Origin: Sphingomonas ginsengisoli An et al. 2013 | Lineage (GTDB): Bacteria > Pseudomonadota > Alphaproteobacteria > Sphingomonadales > Sphingomonadaceae | Assembly (NCBI RefSeq): GCF_009363895.1 | Contig: NZ_CP045434.1 | Coordinates: 2,108,001 to 2,172,000 of the forward strand | Direction of reading: 5' to 3' | DNA length: 64,000 nt | Notes under the pieces: model-generated | What the model saw: the letters and a program-made list of their open reading frames with translations, nothing else | Told to the model about the DNA's origin: nothing | The model's database searches: none | Shown here: one piece after another, positions 46,836 through 54,289 of the stretch | How the letters are laid out: each line of letters opens with the position of its first letter | Position numbering within the stretch: position 1 is the stretch's first letter | Translations under genes and position numbers: made by a program

Positions 46836-48065
46836 CTATAGCGCATCCGGGGGGACGGTCGGGTCGCCGGGGTCGCTGGCCTTGAGGGAGCCGGGGTGGG
46901 CGGCGACGAAGACGAGGCGGAGGCCGACGGCGAGGCTGTCGGGGGCGTGGGCGAGGCCCGCCGGATGGTGGACGAAGTCGAGGTCGGGCTGGACCACGAA
47001 ACGGTCGCCGATCACCGCCTGGTAGGTCAATTCGACGCTGGTCTCCGCGCGGTGCGTGCCACCAAGCGCCGCGGCGTCGTGCCCGACGACCGCGTGGGCG
47101 AGCGCGAGGCCGAGGCGGTCCTTGGGGCGGCCGGCGAAGGTGCCCTGCTGGACGAGGCCGCCGCCGGCATAATCCTCCACCGCCTGGGCGCGGCCGTTGG
47201 CGACGCCGCCGCGCAGCCACCACGACAGTCGCGGCAGCCACGCGGTCGGCCCCTGGTAGGAGAGATAGGCGCCGCGGCCGTGCGCGGCGGGATCCGCCAC
47301 GCCGCCCGTCGCCGCGGTATAGCCCCAGGCGCCCCCTTCGATCCGCCGGTCCTTGTCGAGGTGATCGTCGACCTGCGCGATCACCAGCACCCCGTCGTGC
47401 GGGGACAAGCGCTCGGCAAGGAAGGCGTGCGGGAGCGCGGGACTGCCCGCGACGCCGTCGAACACCCCCAGCCGGAGCGTCAGCCGGGGCGAGCGGACCC
47501 AGGTGACGGTCGAGCCGACCGCGGTCACCGGGTAGATGGACGGGCCGTTCAGCCCGCTGCGCGAGAGATCGGGAGCGATGCCGTGCGAGCTGTTGAGCAT
47601 CAGGCTCGCGGCGTCGATCGAATCGAACTGGCTGTTCAGATCGATGAGGCCGAGCCGGACCGCGACGGTGCGGTCGCCCTTGCCCCACAGCCGGGCGAGA
47701 TAGGCTTCGAACAGCCGCGTCACCGGGACCGCCTCGATGTTGTCGGCGGTCTGGAGGTCGCCGAGGCGGCGCGAGAGCGACTGGCCGTCGAAGCGGAAAA
47801 GCTGGGCGTGCGCGCTCCACCCTTCGAGCCCGAATTGGTCACCCCGCAGCGTGCCGGACAGTTGCAGCTTGTTGAGCAGGCTGATGCCCGGGCTTCGGCC
47901 GAAGGGCACGCTCATCACGTCGAAGGTCTCGCGCATGGCGATGGCGAGCGGCGGTGGCGGGGGTGGCGGCGCGTCGGCGGCGAGCGCGGGAGCCGCCAGC
48001 CCGCAACCAAGGACGAGGGCGGCGGCGGCGCACCCCCGCCACCGGAGGGGCCGCCGCCGGCTCAC
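46836..48065 (-). CDS. OprB-type carbohydrate-selective porin
   Basis: 409 residues. Signal peptide 'GCAAAALVLGCGLAAPALAA' is followed by a proline run and a beta-barrel with alternating strands; 'QFDSIDAASLMLNSSHGIAP' and 'ISLLNKLQLSGTLRGDQFG' are OprB-like. It mediates passive uptake of sugars or small solutes across the outer membrane. The GTG start overlaps the preceding 59-residue gene by four bases. GC is back to core level. Confidence 0.85.
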   Translation of the reverse strand: MSRRRPLRWRGCAAAALVLGCGLAAPALAADAPPPPPPPLAIAMRETFDVMSVPFGRSPGISLLNKLQLSGTLRGDQFGLEGWSAHAQLFRFDGQSLSRRLGDLQTADNIEAVPVTRLFEAYLARLWGKGDRTVAVRLGLIDLNSQFDSIDAASLMLNSSHGIAPDLSRSGLNGPSIYPVTAVGSTVTWVRSPRLTLRLGVFDGVAGSPALPHAFLAERLSPHDGVLVIAQVDDHLDKDRRIEGGAWGYTAATGGVADPAAHGRGAYLSYQGPTAWLPRLSWWLRGGVANGRAQAVEDYAGGGLVQQGTFAGRPKDRLGLALAHAVVGHDAAALGGTHRAETSVELTYQAVIGDRFVVQPDLDFVHHPAGLAHAPDSLAVGLRLVFVAAHPGSLKASDPGDPTVPPDAL

Positions 48066-48241
48066 CGCAGCTTGGCGATCTTGAGCCGGAGCGCCTTGGC
48101 CTGCTTCTCGGTGCTTTCTTCCGAGCGGGTGAGGGCCTTGGCGATGGCTTTCAGGCCCAGGCCCTTGACCGCGAGGCGGTGGAGCTTCTCGAGCTCGTCC
48201 TGGGTCCAGGGCTGCTTATGGCGTTCGAATTTGTCGGACAT
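48062..48241 (-). CDS. 59-residue HTH/SANT-like protein
   Basis: Reads MSDKFERHKQPWTQDELEKL, then HRLAVKGLGLKAIAKALTRS and EESTEKQAKALRLKIAKLR. The 'PWTQDELEKLHRLAVKGLGL' start resembles SANT/Myb-like or HTH helices. It is strongly basic, so DNA binding is plausible. It overlaps the porin start by four bases; similar short proteins occur in alphaproteobacteria. Confidence 0.7.
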   Translation of the reverse strand: MSDKFERHKQPWTQDELEKLHRLAVKGLGLKAIAKALTRSEESTEKQAKALRLKIAKLR

Positions 48242-48273
48242 GGCGCGAGTGTCGGCGTTTGGCGGCGCAGTGT

Positions 48274-49035
48274 CTAGGCGTAGGCGCGGGCGAAGAAGAC
48301 GAGCGTCGTGGCGCCGGTGACGAGGAGGGTCCAGGCGCGGATCGCGCTGGCCGAGAGGTGCTTGCCGAGGATGGCGCCGAGCCATCCGCCGAGGATCGCC
48401 CCGACCAGCATCGGCACGCAGGCCGTCCAGGCGATCATCCCAAAGCCGACGAAGATGAAGGCCGCGGCGAGGTTGGCGAGCGCGAGCATCAGCGTGCGGA
48501 TGGCGAACAACTCGCGCGGGGCGATGCCGGCGAGGAGCCCGTAGAGCGCCGTGGTGATGAGCCCGACCCCGCCGCCGAAATAGCCGCCGTAGATGCCGAG
48601 CAACCCTTGGGTCGCGAGCAAGGTACCGCGCCCGATGGTGACGCGCGCCTGAAGCCAGTCGGCGGCGCGCTTGCCGAGCAGCATGACGAGGAAGGCGAAC
48701 AGCAAGAGCCAGGGGATGAGGAGGTCGAAGGTGCGGGTCGGGGTGAGGACCAGCAAGAGGCTGCCGACCAGCCCGAAGGCGAAGGTGATCGCCGCGAGCC
48801 ATTTGACGGGGATGCCGCCGACCGGCGCGAGCTCGCGGCGGAAGGACCAGGCGCTGGTCGCCGCGCCGGGGAGAAGCGCGAGGTTGGAGGTGGCGTTGGC
48901 GATGTTGGCGGGGAGGCCAAGCCCGATCAGCGCGGGCAGTGTGGCGAAGGTGCCCCCGCCCGCAAGCGCGTTCATCGCTCCGCCGACGAGGCCGGCGCCG
49001 AAGCTGAGCAGGAGTGGAAGAGCCGACGACACCAC
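48274..49035 (-). CDS. TauE/SafE-family anion exporter
   Basis: 253 residues with about eight transmembrane helices. The first-half motif 'GAGLVGGAMNALAGGGTFAT' and second-half 'YGGYFGGGVGLITTALYGLL' mark the two repeats of the TauE/SafE fold. It exports organosulfur or other anions; substrate unknown. Divergent from the FNR-type regulator gene, with about 83 bases between starts. Confidence 0.92.
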   Translation of the reverse strand: MVSSALPLLLSFGAGLVGGAMNALAGGGTFATLPALIGLGLPANIANATSNLALLPGAATSAWSFRRELAPVGGIPVKWLAAITFAFGLVGSLLLVLTPTRTFDLLIPWLLLFAFLVMLLGKRAADWLQARVTIGRGTLLATQGLLGIYGGYFGGGVGLITTALYGLLAGIAPRELFAIRTLMLALANLAAAFIFVGFGMIAWTACVPMLVGAILGGWLGAILGKHLSASAIRAWTLLVTGATTLVFFARAYA

Positions 49036-49118
49036 GCGCGGCGGAGGTGGCCGAGCGCGGGCGGGCGCGCAAGGGCTGCCGGGTTGAGCGGGCCGGCGGA
49101 GCGGCTACACCCTGGGTC

Positions 49119-49811
49119 ATGGCCGGCTCTCTCCTCGCCTGCGACAGCTGCCCCGTGCGCGACCGCGCGGCGTGTGCGGCGCTCGATTCCGCCGAGCGCG
49201 ACGACCTGGCGCGGCTGGGTCGGCATCGGCGGCTGGCGGCGGGGGAGACGCTGTTCGCGGCGGGGGAGGCGAGCGACGCCTGCGCGACGCTGGTGCGCGG
49301 GGCGCTCAAGATCAGCGCGCTCGACGCCGGGGGGACCGAGCGGATTTTGAGCCTGGTCCATCCGGCGGGGTTCGTCGGCGAGCTGTTCACCCCGCTGGCG
49401 CGGTTCGACGTGGTCGCGCTGGCGCCAAGCGAGGTGTGCCTGTTCTCGCGCGCCGAATATGAGCGCGCGGTGGAGCGTTACCCGGCGCTGGCGCGGGCAT
49501 TGCTGCGGCGATCGAGCGAGGATCTGTTCGCCGCGCGCTCGCTGACCGCGATGGTCGGGCGGCACACCGCGCGCGAACGGGTCGGCACGTTCCTGCTGGC
49601 GATGGCCGATGCGGCGAGCGAGTCGCCCTGTCATCCGGCGGCGCGGTTCGAGCTGCCGCTGTCGCGCGCCGAGCTGGCCGGGCTGCTCGGGCTGACGATC
49701 GAGACGGTCAGCCGGGTGGTCGGCGCGCTCGAGGCCGACGGCGCGATCCGCCGCCACGGCCGGCGCGGGATCGAACTCCTCGACCCCGCGCGGCTCGGCC
49801 CCGCCGCCTGA
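49119..49811 (+). CDS. Crp/Fnr family regulator with an FNR-type cluster motif
   Basis: 230 residues. N-terminal Cys8, Cys11 and Cys19 (CDSCPVR...C, a CxxC-x7-C pattern) plus a later cysteine in 'PSEVCLFSRAEYE' resemble the oxygen-sensing [4Fe-4S] FNR site. A cyclic-nucleotide-like barrel (about 25-130) and a winged helix 'LSRAELAGLLGLTIETVSRV' follow, with recognition residues E-T-V-S-R identical in key positions to FNR (ExxSR). ATG 49119 was chosen; the longer frame has no family character. Confidence 0.9.
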   Translation: MAGSLLACDSCPVRDRAACAALDSAERDDLARLGRHRRLAAGETLFAAGEASDACATLVRGALKISALDAGGTERILSLVHPAGFVGELFTPLARFDVVALAPSEVCLFSRAEYERAVERYPALARALLRRSSEDLFAARSLTAMVGRHTARERVGTFLLAMADAASESPCHPAARFELPLSRAELAGLLGLTIETVSRVVGALEADGAIRRHGRRGIELLDPARLGPAA

Positions 49812-49815
49812 GCGG

Positions 49816-50262
49816 TCAGACCAGCGCGGCGATGGTGGTCGTCGCGATGCCCCAGAAGAGCACGCAGGCCGGGAGCAGGAGGACCAGCGTCGCCGCCTCG
49901 CCGGCGTCGCTGTGGCCGGTCAACGTCTCGATCCCGCGCTCGCGAAACTCGGCCCAGCCGAGCGCGCGGTCGCGGTGGGCGGGCTTCATCGTCGCCCACT
50001 TCATCGGCACGACGCAGAACGCCGCGACGAAGATGACGTTGATGACCATCGGCATGACGAGGCCGTCGGCAGCGAAGCCGATCCACATCACCGCCAGATA
50101 GGCCATGAACAGCCCGAACACGCCGAGCAGCAGCGCCGGGGGCAGGCCGAAGTTGCGGTCGGTGCAGCCGGCGCGGGCTTCCGCGGGGGTGGCGAGGGCG
50201 GGCGGCGGGGCAGTGATTTCCTGGCGGGCGGCAAGCGCGGCGCGGTCGAGACCGCGGGTCAT
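49816..50262 (-). CDS. Hypothetical three-helix membrane protein
   Basis: 148 residues. A soluble N-terminus (1-42) is followed by helices at about 43-61, 65-84 and 122-146, with a cytoplasmic 'KWATMKPAHRDRALGWAEFR' loop. It converges with the FNR-type regulator gene. A palindrome TTTGACggtcGTCAAA is centred about 62 bases before its start, so it is a plausible FNR/FixK target. No family recognised. Confidence 0.7.
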   Translation of the reverse strand: MTRGLDRAALAARQEITAPPPALATPAEARAGCTDRNFGLPPALLLGVFGLFMAYLAVMWIGFAADGLVMPMVINVIFVAAFCVVPMKWATMKPAHRDRALGWAEFRERGIETLTGHSDAGEAATLVLLLPACVLFWGIATTTIAALV

Positions 50263-50316
50263 CGGGCAAACTCCTGACTTGATGGGTCAGGCGTAGCCGC
50301 GGCGGCCGCACGGCGC

Positions 50317-50332
50317 TTTGACGGTCGTCAAA
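50317..50332 (-). promoter_or_regulatory. FNR/FixK-like palindrome upstream of the membrane gene
   Basis: TTTGACGGTCGTCAAA is a perfect 6-4-6 palindrome. FNR-type proteins recognise TTGAT-N4-ATCAA and FixK2-type TTG(A/C)-N6-(T/G)CAA; this site fits the latter and differs from the former in one base per half. It is centred about 62 bases before the start codon at 50262, compatible with a -41.5 activator position. Confidence 0.5.
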
Positions 50333-50365
50333 TCTAAGCGGCGACGGTGGATCAAGGGGAGAGGC

Positions 50366-50431
50366 AGCTACATCTTCCACGCCTATCACCGGCTACCCGC
50401 CGACCGACAAGCACGGCCAGCCGGCGGGCGC
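50366..50431 (+). pseudogene. Decayed 66-bp copy of the polA 5' end
   Basis: This segment matches polA 51527-51594 at about 60 of 66 positions with a two-base gap, which breaks the frame. It starts AGCTACATCTTCC in both. Just before it, 'GGGGAGA' resembles the bases before the first GCTACATC of the polA leader (51468-51475). The relic could therefore have lost the 60 bases between the two GCTACATC repeats of polA. Beyond 50431 similarity stops. The remaining gap (50263-50650) holds the FNR-like palindrome and the PEP-CTERM gene leader, no gene. Confidence 0.7.
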
Positions 50432-50650
50432 CATCGCGCAAGGGGGCGGGCTCAGCTTCCAGCCGGTAATGTCGCCGCCTCGCCGGACCCGTGAAAGGGT
50501 CGAGGAACGCGCCGCCCGCGGCCGCGCGTCGTCCGAAAATGCGCCAACGCGGCACAGTTAAAATTGCATTGACGTGAGATTAACTCCTGTTAACCAAGAG
50601 GCGGGGTGGGCTTGGCGTCGGAGGGCGACGTCGTTTGGACGGAGCCTACT

Positions 50651-51358
50651 ATGTCACTGAAAACCATGTTTGCCGGCGCTGCACTTGCGGCGTCCCTGAC
50701 CTTTGCCGTGCCTGCATCGGCCACGGACCTGCTGCCCGGAGCGACCGGCCAGCCGACCCAGGCTTTCCCGGCCGGAACGGCGGGCACGCTGTTGGCGAGT
50801 TCGAGCACAGCGGGCACGGCGCTGACCTTCTCGGCAACCTTCAACCAGGCGGTCTATCAGAACACGTCCGGCACGCTCGATTTCTACTATCAGGTCATCC
50901 GCACCGGCGCGGGGAGCGCCGCCAGCCAGGAGATCCGGAGCTTCACGGTCAGCGATTTCACCAACTTCCTGGTGAGCGCCTTCGTGAACGGTGCCGACAC
51001 GGATGGCGCCGGTCCGTTCGTTGCGGTCAACAATCCCGCCTTGGCCGATGGGACGCCAAGTGGGTCGACCACCACCTTCGGCCGGTCGCCGAGCGGCGGC
51101 GTGCTCACCACGGAATTCGGCGCCAACGGCCTGACCGGGACCGAGAACAGCACCACTTACATCTTCCGGACCAACGCCACCGCCTTCAACCAGCTCGGCT
51201 TCTACGGCGTGATCGACGGATCGACGTTGTCGGGCCGCGCCTTCGCGCCGACCGCGGCGGTGCCCGAGCCCGGCACCTGGGCGCTGATGCTGATCGGCTT
51301 CGGCGGCATGGGCGTCGCCATGCGCCGGCGGCGGAAGGCGGCCTTGCAGATCGCCTGA
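50651..51358 (+). CDS. PEPxxWA-CTERM sorting-domain protein
   Basis: 235 residues. Signal peptide (MFAGAALAASLTFAVPASA) and a beta-rich body precede the C-terminal sorting signal VPEPGTWALMLIGFGGMGVA then MRRRRK. PEP-CTERM proteins are surface-exported through exosortase, often with exopolysaccharide production; no exosortase is in the window. The gene sits between a decayed copy of the polA 5' end and the intact polA, and is followed by a terminator. Confidence 0.9.
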   Translation: MSLKTMFAGAALAASLTFAVPASATDLLPGATGQPTQAFPAGTAGTLLASSSTAGTALTFSATFNQAVYQNTSGTLDFYYQVIRTGAGSAASQEIRSFTVSDFTNFLVSAFVNGADTDGAGPFVAVNNPALADGTPSGSTTTFGRSPSGGVLTTEFGANGLTGTENSTTYIFRTNATAFNQLGFYGVIDGSTLSGRAFAPTAAVPEPGTWALMLIGFGGMGVAMRRRRKAALQIA

Positions 51359-51383
51359 CCGCTGACGTTCGGGGGGAATAGAG

Positions 51384-51414
51384 GAGCCGCCGCCGGGCAG
51401 ACCGGCGGCGGCTC
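51384..51414 (+). terminator. Intrinsic-type terminator after the PEP-CTERM gene
   Basis: GAGCCGCCGCCGG and CCGGCGGCGGCTC pair perfectly (13 bases) around GCAGA, followed by CTTTGCCGTTTT. Strong hairpin with an interrupted T-rich tail, about 25 bases after the stop. Confidence 0.85.
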
Positions 51415-51484
51415 CTTTGCCGTTTTCCGGGATGCTGCCGCTTGGCTGGCATCGGACGGGGGAGATGGCTACATCGGGCGCTTC

Positions 51485-54289
51485 ATGTCCGACACGCAGC
51501 CCCACCTCTACCTCGTCGACGGGTCGAGCTACATCTTCCGCGCCTATCACCGGCTCCCCCCGCTGACCAACAAGCATGGCCAGCCGGCGGGCGCGGTCTA
51601 TGGCTATACGGCGATGCTGTGGAAGCTCGCCGACGGGCTGAACAAGGCCGACGGGCCGACCCACATGGCGGTGATCCTCGACAAGGGCTCGTCCTCGTTC
51701 CGCAACGAGATGTACGACCAGTATAAGGCGCACCGGCCGCCACCGCCCGAGGACCTGGTCCCGCAATTCCCGCTGATCCGCACCGCGACGCGCGCCTTTT
51801 CGATTCCGTGCATCGAGGAAGCGGGGCTGGAGGCCGACGACATCATCGCCTGCTACGTCACCGCCGCGCGCGAGGCGGGGTGGAAGGTGACCATCGTCAG
51901 CTCCGACAAGGATTTGATGCAGCTGATCGAGGACGGCTCGGTCGACATGCTCGACACGATGAACGACCGGAGGATCGACACCGCTTACGTGGTCGAGAAG
52001 TTCGGGGTCGGGCCCGAGCTGGTCGGCGACGTGCTGGCGCTGATGGGCGACAGCGTCGACAATGTGCCGGGCGTGCCGGGGGTGGGTCCGAAGACCGCGA
52101 CCCAGCTGATCCAGGAGCATGGCAACCTCGAGGCGGTGCTGGCCGCCGCCGACGGGATCAAGAAGCCCAAGCTGCGCGAGAATCTGCTCGCCCACGCCGA
52201 CATGGCGCGCTTGAGCCGCGAGCTGGTGCGGCTGAAGTGCGACGCCAATCTGCCCGAGCCGCTCGAGGCGCTGGCGCTGACCGGCATCCCCAAGGAGCCG
52301 CTGCGCGAATTCCTCGAGGACCAGGGGTTCAAGACGCTGCTGAACCGGATGGTCGGCGGGGCGGGTGCGCCGGTGGCGACGGGAAGCAGCGGAGCGGCGC
52401 GGCCGACGCTGGGCTCGACGCCCGACCGCGCGAGCGGGCCGGCGCCGGCCGAGGCGATCACCATCGACCGCTCGAAGTATGAGACGGTGACGACGCTCGA
52501 CGCGCTCGATCGCTGGATCGCCGAGGCGACGCGGCAGGGCTTTGTCGCGGTCGATACCGAGACCGATTGCATCGACTGCATCGTCGCGCGGCTGGCGGGG
52601 GTGAGCCTGGCGACCGCGCCCAACAAGGCCTGTTATATCCCGGTCGGGCACAGCGGGCTCGACATGTTCGCCGAGGCGCCGCAGCAGCTGCCGCTGAACC
52701 AGGTGCTCGACCGCTTGAAGCCGCTGCTCGAAGACCCAGCGGTGCTCAAGATCGGGCATAATTTCAAATATGACTGGGTGATGTTCGCCAAGCACGGGAT
52801 CGAGGCCGGACCGGTCGACGATACGATGCTGATGAGCTTCGACCTCGACGCCGGGCGGCAGGGCCACGGCATGGACGAGCTCGCCAAGCTGCACTTCGAG
52901 CATGAATGCCTGAGCTTCAAGGCGGTGTGCGGGACGGGCAAGAACCAGATCACCTTCGACAAGGTGCCGCTCGACCGCGCGACCGAATATGCCGCCGAGG
53001 ACGCCGACATCACGCTCAGGCTGTGGCAGCGGTTGAAGCCGCGGATCGCCGCCGAGAATGTCGCGCGGGTCTATGAGAGCGTCGACAAGCCGCTGGTGCG
53101 GGTGGTCGGCTGCATGGAGCGCGAAGGGGTCAAGGTCGACCGCGACTATCTGGCCGAGCTGAGCAAGACCTTCGCGACCGAGATCGCGAGCCTGGAAGAG
53201 CGGGTCTATGAGGCGGCGTGCGGGCCGTTCCAGATCGGCTCGACCCAGCAATTGGGGCAGGTGCTCTACGAGCGGCTGGGGCTGAAAGGCGGACGCAAGG
53301 GCAAGAGCGGAGCCTATTCGACCGACGTCAACGAGCTCGAGCGGCTGGCGGGCGAAGGGGTGGCGTGCGCGAGCCTGGTGCTCGAGTGGCGGCAGCTGAC
53401 CAAGCTCAAGACCACCTACACCGACGCGCTGCAGGCGCAGATCAATCCCGAGACGGGGCGGGTGCACACCAGTTTCAGCCTGGCGGCGGCGCAGACCGGG
53501 CGACTGTCGTCGACCGATCCGAACCTCCAGAACATCCCGATCCGCACCGAGATCGGGCGCAAGATCCGCGACGCCTTCGTCGCCGAGCCCGGCCATGTGC
53601 TGATGAGCGCCGACTACAGCCAGATCGAGCTGCGGCTGGCGGCGCACATCGCCGACGTGCCGCAATTGAAGGAAGCCTTCCTCGACAAGGCGGACATCCA
53701 CTCGATGACCGCCGAGGAATTGTTCGGGGCGAGCGACCGCGACGCGCGCAACAAGGCCAAGACGATCAACTTTGCGATCCTCTACGGCATTTCGTCATGG
53801 GGGTTGGCGGGACGGCTCGGCATTTCGCGCGACGAGGGCAAGGTCATCATCGACCGCTATTTCGAGCGCTTCCCGGGCATCCAGAATTATATCGGCGACA
53901 CGCTGAGCTTCGTGCGCGAGCATGGCTTCACCCGCACCCTGTTCGGGCGCAAGACGCACTTCCCCAACATCCGCTCGAGCCAGATGAACCACCGCCAGGG
54001 GGCCGAGCGGGCGGCGATCAACGCACCGATCCAGGGGACCAGCGCCGATATCATTAAGCGGGCGATGGCGCGGATGACGCCGGCGCTGCGCGACGCCGGG
54101 CTGCCACGCGTGCGGATGCTGCTGCAGGTGCACGACGAACTGGTGTTCGAGGTGCCCGAGGGCGAGGAAGAAGCCGCTGCGGCGGTGGTCCGGCGGGTGA
54201 TGGCCGAGGCGGCCGAGCCGATGGTGGCGCTGACCGTCCCGCTCGACGTCGAGGTGGGCTGGGGCGCGCACTGGGGCGCGGCGCATTGA
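51485..54289 (+). CDS. polA: DNA polymerase I
   Basis: 934 residues with all three domains: N-terminal 5'-3' exonuclease ('YLVDGSSYIFRAYHRLPP' from residue 9), a proofreading 3'-5' exonuclease with intact 'VAVDTETD' (near 354-361) and the polymerase with motif A 'DYSQIELRL' (near 709) and motif C 'VHDELVFEV' (near 882). Proofreading acidic residues are kept, unlike in Taq-type enzymes. It overlaps the flippase gene by four bases (TTGA). A decayed copy of its 5' end lies 1.1 kb upstream. Confidence 0.97.
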   Translation: MSDTQPHLYLVDGSSYIFRAYHRLPPLTNKHGQPAGAVYGYTAMLWKLADGLNKADGPTHMAVILDKGSSSFRNEMYDQYKAHRPPPPEDLVPQFPLIRTATRAFSIPCIEEAGLEADDIIACYVTAAREAGWKVTIVSSDKDLMQLIEDGSVDMLDTMNDRRIDTAYVVEKFGVGPELVGDVLALMGDSVDNVPGVPGVGPKTATQLIQEHGNLEAVLAAADGIKKPKLRENLLAHADMARLSRELVRLKCDANLPEPLEALALTGIPKEPLREFLEDQGFKTLLNRMVGGAGAPVATGSSGAARPTLGSTPDRASGPAPAEAITIDRSKYETVTTLDALDRWIAEATRQGFVAVDTETDCIDCIVARLAGVSLATAPNKACYIPVGHSGLDMFAEAPQQLPLNQVLDRLKPLLEDPAVLKIGHNFKYDWVMFAKHGIEAGPVDDTMLMSFDLDAGRQGHGMDELAKLHFEHECLSFKAVCGTGKNQITFDKVPLDRATEYAAEDADITLRLWQRLKPRIAAENVARVYESVDKPLVRVVGCMEREGVKVDRDYLAELSKTFATEIASLEERVYEAACGPFQIGSTQQLGQVLYERLGLKGGRKGKSGAYSTDVNELERLAGEGVACASLVLEWRQLTKLKTTYTDALQAQINPETGRVHTSFSLAAAQTGRLSSTDPNLQNIPIRTEIGRKIRDAFVAEPGHVLMSADYSQIELRLAAHIADVPQLKEAFLDKADIHSMTAEELFGASDRDARNKAKTINFAILYGISSWGLAGRLGISRDEGKVIIDRYFERFPGIQNYIGDTLSFVREHGFTRTLFGRKTHFPNIRSSQMNHRQGAERAAINAPIQGTSADIIKRAMARMTPALRDAGLPRVRMLLQVHDELVFEVPEGEEEAAAAVVRRVMAEAAEPMVALTVPLDVEVGWGAHWGAAH

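Noticed and set aside
50569-50593. Sigma-70 promoter or TTAAC-N4-GTTAA operator before the PEP-CTERM gene
   Set aside because: TTGACG lacks a -10 box at proper distance, and the five-base palindrome is short and AT-biased; too weak to list.
50654-53701. 1015-residue minus-strand open frame opposite the PEP-CTERM gene and polA
   Set aside because: A shadow frame of high-GC coding DNA: Arg/Gly/Asp/His-rich composition, no domains, and it crosses a terminator and a gene junction of the real plus-strand genes.
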